A stretch of DNA of 64,000 nucleotides, taken from positions 30,832 through 94,831 of the forward strand of contig NZ_JPRH01000011.1 in NCBI RefSeq assembly GCF_000737705.1, given 5' to 3'. Shown piece after piece: positions 49,201 to 57,724 of the stretch. The stretch comes from Chryseobacterium soli (GTDB lineage Bacteria; Bacteroidota; Bacteroidia; Flavobacteriales; Weeksellaceae). Position 1 is the first letter of the stretch; each line of letters starts with the position of its first letter. Both the position numbers and the translations under genes were made by a program. The notes under the pieces were generated by a model, which was not told where the DNA came from, searched no databases, and saw only the letters and a program-made list of their open reading frames with translations.

Positions 49201-52134
49201 CCGAAAGATAAAAGTGTATCAACTCTGAATATTCAGTTTCAGGTGGTGGCATTCAATGATGTACAGACACAATCCGTTAATTTGAAAATTAAAGCAGCAG
49301 AACAGCCGCTGACCATTGAAACCGTTACTTTCAGAGATAAGCTTGAACCGAATGTGAAAGAAAAATGGACCGTAAAAGTAGCCGGTAATGATAAAGAAAA
49401 AATCAACGCCGAAGTATTGGCTAATATGTATGACATGTCGTTGGATCAGTTTGCATCAAACAGCTTCAACTGGCAGAACTTGTACTATCCATATGCAATC
49501 GTGACTTCTTATGATATCAGACAGAATCTTCTTCAGAAATATTATCAGAAAAGATTACAATATCTGGACGGGACTTCTGTTGAGGTACCTCAGTTTAATT
49601 GGTTTGATGGCGGTCTGGGAGGTGCGGAAATGCTGATAAGAGGAAGAGTTTCGGGCCTACAAAAACCAGCACCGGCTGTTGCCAAAGCTAAGATGGCTCG
49701 AAATAGTGAAGCCGTTTATGCCGAAGATAAATATGAAATTATTCAAAATGTTGTTCCAGAACCTTTAAAGGCTCCTAAAGTAGAAAGCCTGCCACCAACT
49801 GATACTGTTTTGAGCAATGTACCTATACGCCAAAATCTCAATGAAACAGCATTTTTCTACCCGGATTTAAAAACAGATGCGGAAGGAAATGTAAGCTTTG
49901 AATTTACTTCTCCGGAAGCCTTAACAAAATGGAAATTACTGTTCCTGGCACATACAAAAGATGCTCGTGCAGCCACTTTGGAAAAACAGGTGGTTACCCA
50001 GAAAGAGTTTTCAGTAACACCAAACTATCCAAGATTTTTAAGAGAAGGGGATGAGCTGAATTTACAGTCAAAACTATCCAACTTAACCAGTAAAAAATTA
50101 AACGGTTCTGCCAACCTGCAGATTCTGGATGCATTCACCAATGAAGATATTTCTTCTCAATTTGGGCTTAATGCAGCTACGCAGAATTTTGAGCTTAATG
50201 AAAACGGAAATTCTGCACTAACATGGAAGGTGAAAGTTCCAAACAATGTTTCATCAATTATTTTAAAAGTCGTTGCCAAAGCAGGAGCGTATTCCGATGG
50301 AGAACAAAAAGCCGTTGCTATTCTGCCGAACCGTATGCTGGTTACCGATGCCGTTCCGGTATTTGTAAAAGAAGGCGAAACTAAAACATTTGTACTGGAT
50401 AACCTTCAGAATACAAACTCTGCCACGGTTTCCAATGTTTCCAATACCCTAGAGCTGACCACCAACCCGATCTGGGAAATCATGTTTACCCTTCCAAGTC
50501 TGAAAAACGACCAGAACAGTTCTGCGGATGTGATCTTTAATAAATGGTTTGCAGATGTTCTGGCTTCAGAAATATTTAAGGCCAATCCAAAAATGAAAAC
50601 GGTTTTCGAAGAATACCAAAGCAAAGGATTACTGAATTCAAATCTTGAAAAAAACCAGGAGCTGAAACAATTATTACTGGAAGAAACACCATGGGTGCTG
50701 GAAAGTAAAAATGAAGGCGAGCAGATGCAGAAACTGGCCTTGTTATTCGATGCCAATACCATGAAAAATTCTATCAACCAGGATTGGGATTATTTCAAAA
50801 AGCTGCAAAATCCTGATGGAGGCTTCTCGTGGTATTCCGGATATCCAAGTTCTTATGGAGTTTCACTGTATATTCTTAAGAATTTAGGGAAAATCAACCT
50901 TTGGTTAAAAGACAATGCAAAAGACTATCAGAGTTCAGCACAAAATGAAATGGTGGCCAAGCTGATACAATATGTCGATAATGAGATTAATACATATTGG
51001 GATGTGAAGAAAAAGAATGTCTGGAACAACTGGACACTGGATTATCTTAACACCCGAAATTACTGGGAAAAGCAATATCCGTTACAAGGAAAAGGTGCAA
51101 CCCTGAAAGCCTTGGTAAAAGAACAGGCTAAAACTGTTAAGACTACCGATTTTACATTCTTTGGACTACACCGTGCAGCCTTACTGATGAACGATTATGG
51201 ATTGAAAACTACCTCCGATAAACTGATGACCTACCTGAAAGAAACTTCCACAGATACCAAAACACAAGGAGTATACTGGAAGCAGAACCTGGATGACTGG
51301 GGTTGGTTCAGTTCCAAAGTGGTAAACCATGCCGGCGCATTGGAAGCGTTCAATACCCTGAAACCAAACGATCAGAAAATGATTGAGGATATGAAAATCT
51401 GGCTGGTGACTCAGAAAGAAGTCAACTCATGGGGAAGTTCAAGAGGAACTGCGGAAGTGATCTTTACGATCTTGAATTCAGGAAAATCATGGACGGGTGC
51501 CGAAAGTGATAAAGCAACCATCGTTTGGGGAGGAAAAGAACTGAATCCTCAAACCCAGGCAACAGGATATGTAAAATCAACGGTAAAAACAGAAACCGTT
51601 GATAAAAACTTAGCAACCGTTACCGTTACGAAACCAGGTCCTGGGATTGTTCAGGGTGGATTATTCTGGCAGTATTATGAAGATCTGGATAAAATAAAAT
51701 CTTCTGAAAACTACATCTCAGTGACCAAAGAGCTGTATAAAAAAGTGAAAACCGTAAACGGGGAAGAACTTCAGAAAATTTCACCGGAAACTCCGTTAAA
51801 AGTAGGAGATAAGGTAACCGTAAGAATGATCCTTAATACCGACAGAGCGATGGAATTTATCCATATTAAAGATATGCGTGCTGCAGGTTTTGAACCGGTA
51901 GATGTATTGTCCGGGTACCAGTGGAAAAATAATTTAGGTTACTATCAGTCAACCAAAGATGCTTCCACCAACTTCTATATTCAATCCATGCCAAAAGGCA
52001 AATATGTATTTGAATATGATTACATCGCTAATGCATCCGGAAAATTCTCTAACGGGATTACGACGATACAAAACTACTATGCACCGCAGATGAATGCTCA
52101 TACAAAAGGCACCAATATTCAGATTGTGGAATGA
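46270..52134 (+). CDS. Alpha-2-macroglobulin family protein (MG domains, no thioester seen)
   Basis: The protein has 1954 residues with a signal peptide ending FSAVFAQ. The first ~500 residues are helical and MG-like and specific to Bacteroidota forms. The MG2 domain starts near residue 554 with the hallmark IFTDRAIYRPGQTVYFKT. The A2M domain lies near residue 1190 (NETAFFYPDLKTDAEGNVSF, TKWKLLFLAHTKDA). The C-terminal ~600 residues hold an alpha/alpha-toroid-like region (NPDGGFSWYSGYPSSYGV, DDWGWFSSKVVNHAGALEAF) and end with DYIANASGKFSNGI. I find no CxEQ thioester, so it may trap proteases without covalent bonding or do something else. Ecotin follows 46 bases later. Confidence 0.92.
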   Translation: MKRFSKIFMLLLLMLNFSAVFAQKYYDDQWKKIAENSKKGTFKSNLPIVLDIQKQAMKENNALQLIRSLKAEFSIVNQTQDDDQNNAASQFFTKLQSADSHLKGEEKLVYSVLLQGFFMDYYNQNSWKVNGRNNLNSQDVSQLETWSKLDFKNYLTKSFQELDQQKQDMKNVALKKYSDVFTNIKDVAYFPTLLDWYSLKKVSFLSDNNLFTKNELTENRSKINAIYDELITMNSGNSKLFFMNEKLNENCNFNQCKDKIEQLQNLVKSNVEGDYKVIIMEEIMNELTGKKKDKEALAVAAQAKMQYPKSPFIGNIKNTENQILNPYLTVKYEPQTQNNLPIHLVAEYKNVSEFSINIYEVKEDYASAMQYIQNSYGDTFSKIKKNLVRKETYQLSDPKDYQLHKTSLEIKPLTSGIYLAEYSVAGADLKDQDSRQNFYFLVSGNTIIYQTKTDRNQLSNELKLVNSENGKPAANENITFYEFVSGKSLNKVDGKANENGVFKLPATKSTDYYRTLLIQQPKSNDFQIMQVYGNDRNAEDYNPNKENRTKAQIFTDRAIYRPGQTVYFKTINTKIDKEVESVASGISQKITLIDANGQEVSSQNFTTNEFGSYHGSFILPKGQLNGIFYLHTDNGEGYKDVRVEEYKRPKFEVTFDPVKDEYKYGQTIELKGKAMMFSGVALSNTTVQYEIKKHNIRWRYFWWYPQGNDNENSILGEAKTNEKGEFVIRLDLKKDEKLDGIQIDNYEINASVTDINGETQTGNTQLKVASVSHYIKADAINTVFADENVKLKVETKNYNEQDLKKAYQAKLSKLKTPNRIFRDNFKSEVQNLPKYSKEEFISKFPHDIFDKNEELKNWKVEKVLFDKVQQPSENLDLGKLSAGDYQLELYNIEGKDTIKSSQNFSVWNKNVLPSYQKPFLTVIEPKNEFSRGEKAKVYVYSAIPDALVNVFLQDGSGKTVSTVQKFKNGVLEYTADIPKDKSVSTLNIQFQVVAFNDVQTQSVNLKIKAAEQPLTIETVTFRDKLEPNVKEKWTVKVAGNDKEKINAEVLANMYDMSLDQFASNSFNWQNLYYPYAIVTSYDIRQNLLQKYYQKRLQYLDGTSVEVPQFNWFDGGLGGAEMLIRGRVSGLQKPAPAVAKAKMARNSEAVYAEDKYEIIQNVVPEPLKAPKVESLPPTDTVLSNVPIRQNLNETAFFYPDLKTDAEGNVSFEFTSPEALTKWKLLFLAHTKDARAATLEKQVVTQKEFSVTPNYPRFLREGDELNLQSKLSNLTSKKLNGSANLQILDAFTNEDISSQFGLNAATQNFELNENGNSALTWKVKVPNNVSSIILKVVAKAGAYSDGEQKAVAILPNRMLVTDAVPVFVKEGETKTFVLDNLQNTNSATVSNVSNTLELTTNPIWEIMFTLPSLKNDQNSSADVIFNKWFADVLASEIFKANPKMKTVFEEYQSKGLLNSNLEKNQELKQLLLEETPWVLESKNEGEQMQKLALLFDANTMKNSINQDWDYFKKLQNPDGGFSWYSGYPSSYGVSLYILKNLGKINLWLKDNAKDYQSSAQNEMVAKLIQYVDNEINTYWDVKKKNVWNNWTLDYLNTRNYWEKQYPLQGKGATLKALVKEQAKTVKTTDFTFFGLHRAALLMNDYGLKTTSDKLMTYLKETSTDTKTQGVYWKQNLDDWGWFSSKVVNHAGALEAFNTLKPNDQKMIEDMKIWLVTQKEVNSWGSSRGTAEVIFTILNSGKSWTGAESDKATIVWGGKELNPQTQATGYVKSTVKTETVDKNLATVTVTKPGPGIVQGGLFWQYYEDLDKIKSSENYISVTKELYKKVKTVNGEELQKISPETPLKVGDKVTVRMILNTDRAMEFIHIKDMRAAGFEPVDVLSGYQWKNNLGYYQSTKDASTNFYIQSMPKGKYVFEYDYIANASGKFSNGITTIQNYYAPQMNAHTKGTNIQIVE

Positions 52135-52180
52135 TTTTTGGCTATAGGGTTGTAGTAAAAATTTTTAAAAATAAAACAAA

Positions 52181-52669
52181 ATGAAATTTTCAAAAACTTT
52201 AATTACTGGATTGGTAATGTTGGTAGGAGTAAATGCTTTCGCACAAAAGAAAGCAGAAAAGTTTGAAAAACTACAGATTGAAATGTTTCCTAAGGCAAAA
52301 GACGGATACAAGCAGGTGTATATTCAGCTTCCGGTAGCAAAAAATGAAGACGATTTAAAGGTTGAGTTTTTTGTAGGAGCAGAAAAAATGCTCGACTGTA
52401 ATAAGTACTTTCTGATAGGAGACGTAAAAACTCAGGATCTTCAGGGATGGGGATACAATTATTACGAAGTAGAATCTAAAGGAGAAGCAGGGGGTACCCT
52501 TATGGCTTGTCTCGATCAGAAAAAGACCAAAAAGTTTGTAACCCTGCAGCCACAAATCGTAAGATACAACAGCAAGCTGCCGTTGGTATTCTATGTTCCT
52601 AAAGACCTTGAAGTTCGTTACAGAATTTTACGTCCCGACACAGCAATGAAGAAAGCCGTTCAAAAATAG
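52181..52669 (+). CDS. eco: Ecotin-family serine protease inhibitor
   Basis: The protein has 162 residues with a signal peptide (LVMLVGVNAFAQ). Ecotin marks are continuous: EMFPKAKDGYKQVYIQLP, GWGYNYYEVES, ACLDQKKTKKFVT and VRYNSKLPLVFYVP. Cys73 and Cys110 match the single disulfide. The reactive loop reads GTLMAC, so P1-P1' would be Leu107-Met108, where E. coli ecotin has Met-Met. It should form dimers in the periplasm and inhibit trypsin- and chymotrypsin-like proteases. It is 46 bases downstream of the macroglobulin gene with no promoter or terminator between, so they are probably one operon. Confidence 0.93.
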   Translation: MKFSKTLITGLVMLVGVNAFAQKKAEKFEKLQIEMFPKAKDGYKQVYIQLPVAKNEDDLKVEFFVGAEKMLDCNKYFLIGDVKTQDLQGWGYNYYEVESKGEAGGTLMACLDQKKTKKFVTLQPQIVRYNSKLPLVFYVPKDLEVRYRILRPDTAMKKAVQK

Positions 52670-52690
52670 TAAGGACCTTTTTTATATACG

Positions 52691-52720
52691 AAACTCCCCG
52701 CATTTGTGGGGAGTTTTTTT
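52691..52720 (+). terminator. Intrinsic terminator after ecotin
   Basis: AAACTCCCC (52691-52699) pairs with GGGGAGTTT across an eight-base loop and is followed by TTTT. It ends the macroglobulin-ecotin operon. Confidence 0.9.
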
Positions 52721-52818
52721 GTTGTTAAAGCTTTAAGTAAAGAAAAAAATCAACTTTTTTTAATTTAAATAAAACTTAAACGATTCCTTTAAAACAACGA
52801 TGAATAGAGGATTTACGT

Positions 52819-52838
52819 TAAACGTATGATAAACGTAT
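52819..52838. promoter_or_regulatory. Tandem TAAACGTAT repeats upstream of the efflux operon
   Basis: TAAACGTAT occurs at 52819-52827 and 52830-52838, 11 bases apart (one helical turn). A related TTAAACGAT is about 43 bases upstream. They lie 77-96 bases before the TolC-type gene, just upstream of a TATATTTG -7 element at 52892-52899. Candidate operator; the regulator is not visible here. Confidence 0.45.
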
Positions 52839-52891
52839 TTTAAATTCACTGTTTCGTGGCTTTTCTTCTATGAAATAAACCCTTTTTGCAC

Positions 52892-52899
52892 TATATTTG
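52892..52899 (+). promoter_or_regulatory. -7 promoter element of the efflux operon
   Basis: TATATTTG matches TAnnTTTG; the ATG at 52915 follows 15 bases later. Confidence 0.55.
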
Positions 52900-52914
52900 T
52901 TATAAACAAGAACC

Positions 52915-54324
52915 ATGAAAAACAATTTATTGATTTTTACGCTTGGTTTTATCGCGCTTCCTCTCTTCGGATGGGCACAATCTGCGCCGGACTTCAAAGA
53001 ACTTTTAGACAGTGCCATGGTTCGGGATTCTGACCTCAAAATGCAGATTACCCAAAATAAGCTGACCGATCTTGATGAACACAAACTGAAAGACATTTTT
53101 CTTCCCACACTGGAACTCAGTGGGCAGGCAGGTTATCTAAATGGTACCGTACGGCTGACCTCTCCGGAAATCAATCTCAGACCTTTCATCAATATTCCCG
53201 AAGGAAGTTTCAACAATAACCTGAACGTATCAGGTTTTTCCGGTATTGCAAAAGCAGATGCCAAAATGCTGGTATATTCAGGCGGGAAAGTGAAATATCT
53301 GAAAAAGGCCATTGAAGAGAAAAAAATGTCTGAAGATATCCTTCTTGAAAAAACAAGAGATGAGGTGGTAGCCAGTATTTCCAAAGCTTATGATCAGCTT
53401 GCATTGGTTCATCAGTCTAAAAAAGTATTGGATGAAAGTAAAAAAAGGCTTGATATCAACCGTAAAACAGCAGATAAAGCATTAGGCTACGGCTTAATTA
53501 CGCCTTACGACCATAAAAAAATCGAACTCGCCCAGGCAACGTTGGATGCCAAGATGGTAGAATATGAAGGTAAAAAAGAACTGCTTCTGACCCAACTCTA
53601 TATTTTAACAGGCATCCATAAAGAGCGCCTCAGGATGATTGATCCGGTGTTGTCCCCTGTAGAACTGCTTTCTGCAGAAAAAGGAATCGAACAGAGAGCC
53701 GAGATCAGGGCATTGGAACACGGAATCACCGCTGCCGATTATAAAATAAAAGCAGAAAGAACCTGGATGATTCCCAAAGTACAGCTGATGGCATCCGCGT
53801 ATTATATTGGGCTGTATGGAAGCAGAATTAAAACTTCAGATAATATCATACCGGCCGTTCCCGCATTGGGGTATGGCGGTGCAAAACTCGACTGGAGACC
53901 TACCAATATCAACATTCTCCCTCTACTTACCGCAGGAATAGGCTTTAAATGGGAAATCTTTGACGGAAAAGAAGGAAAACACGCCGAAGAAACGGCGAAA
54001 ATCGGAAAGGAAATCCTGCAGAATCAGAAAGAAGACGCCCTGAAAAAACTCACCTTGAATCTGGCTAATAACCAAACCAATTATGATATCGCAAGCGCAC
54101 AGATCACACTGAAGGCGAAAGAAAAAGAACTCGCCAAAAATGCACTGGTTCAGGCGGAAAAAGAATTCAGATACGGACTCAGCAAATCTTCTCAGCTTAT
54201 TGATGCGGAAAATGATCTGGAGATGGTAGAACTTGAATATCAAAATGCAATTTTCAACCAGAGAAGAGCGGGAATAGAACTGATGAGATCCACTCAGGAA
54301 CTGAATATTGCCAAATTGTATTAA
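52915..54324 (+). CDS. TolC-family outer-membrane efflux protein
   Basis: The protein has 469 residues with a signal peptide (FIALPLFGWAQ). Two long helical repeats typical of TolC are visible, each with coiled-coil character (TRDEVVASISKAYDQLALVH and KLTLNLANNQTNYDIASAQI). The end of each repeat carries leucine/alanine-rich heptads and the common ..LIDAENDLEMVELEYQNA segment. It should form the trimeric outer-membrane channel for the adaptor and permease encoded next. Confidence 0.92.
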   Translation: MKNNLLIFTLGFIALPLFGWAQSAPDFKELLDSAMVRDSDLKMQITQNKLTDLDEHKLKDIFLPTLELSGQAGYLNGTVRLTSPEINLRPFINIPEGSFNNNLNVSGFSGIAKADAKMLVYSGGKVKYLKKAIEEKKMSEDILLEKTRDEVVASISKAYDQLALVHQSKKVLDESKKRLDINRKTADKALGYGLITPYDHKKIELAQATLDAKMVEYEGKKELLLTQLYILTGIHKERLRMIDPVLSPVELLSAEKGIEQRAEIRALEHGITAADYKIKAERTWMIPKVQLMASAYYIGLYGSRIKTSDNIIPAVPALGYGGAKLDWRPTNINILPLLTAGIGFKWEIFDGKEGKHAEETAKIGKEILQNQKEDALKKLTLNLANNQTNYDIASAQITLKAKEKELAKNALVQAEKEFRYGLSKSSQLIDAENDLEMVELEYQNAIFNQRRAGIELMRSTQELNIAKLY

Positions 54325-54338
54325 TCTTAAAATTTAAA

Positions 54339-55298
54339 ATGATGCACAAAAATATATCTTTCGTATTTGCTGTTCTGTTGTTGCTGGGTAGTTGTAATGA
54401 TAAAAAAGAAAACCTCAATGATTCCGAAGGCAAAACAAAAAAAGACGTTATCTCTTTTGCTCCGAAAGTAACCGGCAGGATTGTGAAAATATATGTTTCA
54501 GAAGGGCAGACCGTAAAAAAAGGTGATACACTGGCACAGCTGGATGTACCGGAAGTTTCGGCAAAAATTGCACAGGCCCAGGGTGCAGTAAGTGCTGCGA
54601 CAGCACAGGAACAGATGGCTAAAAACGGAGCTACTGCAGACCAGTTGAGACAGCTTCAGGCAAAATATAAAGGGTTGAAAGAACAATATGAATTTGCCCA
54701 AAAATCCTTTAGGAGAGCAAATAATATGTACCGCGACAGTTTAATGTCTCCACAGGCCTATGATGAGGTATATGCTAAAATGCAGGGCGCAAAAGCACAG
54801 TATGATGCCGTAGTAGCAGAACTTGATGATGTAAAAAGAGGCACGCGTGTAGAGAAAGTGGAAATGGCAGCGGGGCAGGCGTCCCAGGCCAAAGGAGCTT
54901 TGCAGGAAGCCAATGTAGCCTATTCCGAAAGATATATCATTGCCACCAACGATATGGAAATAGAAACCATCAGTTTAAATACCGGTGAACTGGCTACAGC
55001 AGGTTTTGCCTTATTTAATGGGTATATCCCTGACAGCACCTATTTCAGATTTACGGTTCCCGAAAGCAGGATTTCAAAATACAAAAAAGGACAGACTGTG
55101 AATATGCAGGTAGTGTATAATAAAGAAAACCTGGAAGGAAACATTGTCTATATCAAACAACTGACAAGATATGCTGATATTACCACTGCCTATCCCGATT
55201 ATCAGCTGCAGGATGCTGTATATGAAATTAAAGTAAAACCTGCCGATATGAATAAGGCTAAGAATATTCTGGTCAATGCAAATGTTATCCTTAAATAG
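54339..55298 (+). CDS. HlyD/EmrA-type membrane fusion protein (lipoprotein)
   Basis: The protein has 319 residues with a lipoprotein-like signal ending LLLLGSC (Cys19). The first half of the biotinyl-lipoyl-like domain is VTGRIVKIYVSEGQTVKKGD and TLAQLDVPEVSAK. A central helical hairpin follows (QLRQLQAKYKGLKEQYEFAQ-like region, EVYAKMQGAKAQYDAVVAEL), then NLEGNIVYIKQLTRYAD. It links the inner-membrane permease with the TolC-type channel. It lies 14 bases after the TolC gene. Confidence 0.9.
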   Translation: MMHKNISFVFAVLLLLGSCNDKKENLNDSEGKTKKDVISFAPKVTGRIVKIYVSEGQTVKKGDTLAQLDVPEVSAKIAQAQGAVSAATAQEQMAKNGATADQLRQLQAKYKGLKEQYEFAQKSFRRANNMYRDSLMSPQAYDEVYAKMQGAKAQYDAVVAELDDVKRGTRVEKVEMAAGQASQAKGALQEANVAYSERYIIATNDMEIETISLNTGELATAGFALFNGYIPDSTYFRFTVPESRISKYKKGQTVNMQVVYNKENLEGNIVYIKQLTRYADITTAYPDYQLQDAVYEIKVKPADMNKAKNILVNANVILK

Positions 55299-55303
55299 AC
55301 AGG

Positions 55304-55328
55304 AGATTTCAGATTCCAGACATCAGAT
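55304..55328. repeat. Short dispersed repeat, second copy
   Basis: AGATTTCAGATTCCAGACAT followed by CAGAT; reverse-complement relative of 44347-44371. It lies in the 74-base gap inside the efflux operon. Confidence 0.5.
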
Positions 55329-55372
55329 ATAAGACTTTTTCCAGACGTTTCATTACCTAATTTCAACTACTT

Positions 55373-56575
55373 ATGAAAGAATTTTTCCGACTTTTAAAAC
55401 GTGAATTCAAGATGTTTATCGGCAATTCTACCTTAAGAACCGTATTCTTTCTGGCTCCGGTATTTTATGCCACCTTATTGGGTTTCGTCTACAAAACCGG
55501 AAAAGTTGAAAACACACCCATTCTGGTCATAGACCGTGACAATACGCCTCTTTCCAGCCAGCTGACAGAAATGCTGGAAGATAATAAAAGCGTAAAAGTT
55601 ATCCGGTATGTCCAAGAGCCTTTCAGCATTAAAGATGAAGTAATTAGACATGAAGCAGCGGCGGTAGTGATCATTCCTTCAAAATTTGAAGCGGGAATAC
55701 TGCAGAAAAAATATCCCGAGCTTAATGTATATGTGAATACCGGAAATGTATTGACCGCTAATTTTGCTTCCAAGGCACTGCAGCTTACCATAGGAACGTT
55801 TTCAGCCGGAGTATCCATTAAAGCACTGCAAAAAGCAGGAATGCCGGCTGTAAAAGCCGCTACCCAATACGAACCGTTCAAAGCCAATTATATTACCCTT
55901 TTTAATACCACAGGAAATTATCTTATCTTTATGTGGCCTGCCATGCTCGCTGTTGTGCTGCAGCAGGTAATTTTGCTCGCCATGGCGGTAAGTTTTGCTG
56001 CCGAATTCCAGGGTGGATCTTTTGTGAAAGAATATTTTAAAATGAAGAAGTGGGCGTTTCCAACCATGCTCATCAAAGTCATTCCAATTTGGGTATTCTC
56101 TATTCTTATTGTCAGTATTTACTATTTCATGCACATGATATTCAGAGTTCCTATGCCGGAAGGAATTTTTAATTTCATTCTTCTGACCGCAGTTTTTGTA
56201 GGTTCAGTATCCTTTTTAGGCGTTTTTATCAGTATATTAATTTCGGATGCCCTGAAAGCAACACAGATACTGATGGTTATCGCTTCTCCTGCATTTATTA
56301 TCAGCGGATTTACATGGCCTTTGAGCGCGATGCCCGCTTTTGTACAGTTTATTGCGAATATTATTCCTCTGACCCCATTTTTACAGGCTTTTAAAATTTT
56401 ACTGATTCAAAAAGGTTCCGTAGAACTTACCTTTCCGTATCTGAGGCATTTGAGTATTTTATTGGTCGTGTATGCAATTATTGGATGGATTGCCCTTAAA
56501 ATCAAACTCTGGCTCGTATTCAGGTATGTAAAGTCCATAGAAGAAAATGCTGATGAAGAATTCGAGGAAATATAA
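55373..56575 (+). CDS. ABC-2-type transport permease
   Basis: The protein has 400 residues. One N-terminal helix (RTVFFLAPVFYATLLGFVYK) precedes a ~150-residue periplasmic domain, then five helices (YLIFMWPAMLAVVLQQVILL, FNFILLTAVFVGSVSFLGVF, TQILMVIASPAFIISGFTWP). This is the YhhJ/ABC2_membrane_3 plan. No ATP-binding protein gene is in the operon, so the ATPase must come from elsewhere or the protein works otherwise. The cargo is unknown. Confidence 0.9.
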   Translation: MKEFFRLLKREFKMFIGNSTLRTVFFLAPVFYATLLGFVYKTGKVENTPILVIDRDNTPLSSQLTEMLEDNKSVKVIRYVQEPFSIKDEVIRHEAAAVVIIPSKFEAGILQKKYPELNVYVNTGNVLTANFASKALQLTIGTFSAGVSIKALQKAGMPAVKAATQYEPFKANYITLFNTTGNYLIFMWPAMLAVVLQQVILLAMAVSFAAEFQGGSFVKEYFKMKKWAFPTMLIKVIPIWVFSILIVSIYYFMHMIFRVPMPEGIFNFILLTAVFVGSVSFLGVFISILISDALKATQILMVIASPAFIISGFTWPLSAMPAFVQFIANIIPLTPFLQAFKILLIQKGSVELTFPYLRHLSILLVVYAIIGWIALKIKLWLVFRYVKSIEENADEEFEEI

Positions 56576-56756
56576 AACATTTTTGTTTCCTTTTAATATG
56601 ATACGGTTATCATAATTTTTACGTCAACAGTAAAATAATTTATGTATCCTTTCTCTATCTTTTATTTCCAATCTTCGGAACTCTTAGTGCATTTGGAAAT
56701 TTACAATTAATACCTCGTTTTTTTAAAAGATTAGAAAATCAAAAGAAAAAAACTAA

Positions 56757-56764
56757 TATATTTG
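56757..56764 (+). promoter_or_regulatory. -7 promoter element of the DUF1569 gene
   Basis: TATATTTG, 22 bases before the ATG at 56787. The region 56576-56756 has no gene. Confidence 0.5.
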
Positions 56765-56786
56765 TGTGTAGACAATTTAACACATT

Positions 56787-57242
56787 ATGGAAAACGTATT
56801 TGAAGCAAAAGATGCTCAGAATTACATAGATAGAATAAATAAACTTATTGAAGATACGCACGGCCTGTGGGGTAAAATGACCGTTGATCAGATGCTGGCA
56901 CACTGCTGTATTTCCTATGAAATGGTATATGAGCCTGAAAAACATAAAAAACCGGGATCAATTGCCAAGTTTATTCTAAAAAATTTCGTGAAACCTAAAG
57001 TCGTTAGCGAAAAAGCATACCCAAGAAATTCCCCTACGGCACCTCAGTTTCTCATTAACGGAAGAAAAGATTTTAATGAAGAAAAGAAAAGACTGATTGG
57101 TTTTATCCAAAAAACCCAGCAGCTGGGAGCCCCTGCTTTTGATGGCAAAGAATCTTTTTCCTTCGGAAAATTAACCTCAAATGAATGGAGTAATATGTTT
57201 GCTAAACACCTGAATCATCACCTGTCGCAATTTGGCGTATAA
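56787..57242 (+). CDS. DUF1569 (DinB-like) protein
   Basis: The protein has 151 residues, cytoplasmic. The motif GKMTVDQMLAHCCISYEMVY (about 29-48) and the late SNMFAKHLNHHLSQFG give a metal-site pattern of His residues as in the DinB/YfiT four-helix fold. Related proteins often act as thiol-dependent transferases, but the role of DUF1569 is unknown. The next gene starts 11 bases downstream. Confidence 0.82.
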   Translation: MENVFEAKDAQNYIDRINKLIEDTHGLWGKMTVDQMLAHCCISYEMVYEPEKHKKPGSIAKFILKNFVKPKVVSEKAYPRNSPTAPQFLINGRKDFNEEKKRLIGFIQKTQQLGAPAFDGKESFSFGKLTSNEWSNMFAKHLNHHLSQFGV

Positions 57243-57253
57243 CGGTAAACCTT

Positions 57254-57724
57254 ATGAAAAAAATTATTGTATTCCTCATTCTGATCTCCAACTTTGTATG
57301 TGCACAAATGCCTGATATTTCCAATGTCTGGCTTAATAACAGCAAACCTTATACGGGAGCGATTGGCAATAAAGGGCAGGAACTCAAACTTAAAATCAAT
57401 ATTTCTGAACAGAATAAAAAAAATGATCAGGAATACTTTATTGCAGGATATTCTCTTGTTGATAAAACCTACACCAAGTTTGAAGGCAAATTAGCCATCA
57501 CAAAATATAAAGATTCAGGGAAAAGAGGCGTGGTATTCGGAGACTATGAACTGGCAGAAGAAAATAAAGGAAAACATTCCGGTATTTTCAAAGGGAAATT
57601 CACCTATACCTTCAAATGGAATAAGAAAACCGAAAAAATAGAAGCCCAGAATATTGAATTTACCGGTGACTGGAAAAGCTATGATGCCACTCTGGATTTC
57701 ACAACGCGCCTGAAAAATCAATAA
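57254..57724 (+). CDS. Small secreted protein, unknown function
   Basis: The protein has 156 residues with a signal peptide (KIIVFLILISNFVCAQ). The rest is beta-rich and charged (LKLKINISEQNKK, GKHSGIFKGKFTYTFKW). I do not recognise the family. It lies 11 bases after the DUF1569 gene and is probably co-transcribed. Confidence 0.75.
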   Translation: MKKIIVFLILISNFVCAQMPDISNVWLNNSKPYTGAIGNKGQELKLKINISEQNKKNDQEYFIAGYSLVDKTYTKFEGKLAITKYKDSGKRGVVFGDYELAEENKGKHSGIFKGKFTYTFKWNKKTEKIEAQNIEFTGDWKSYDATLDFTTRLKNQ

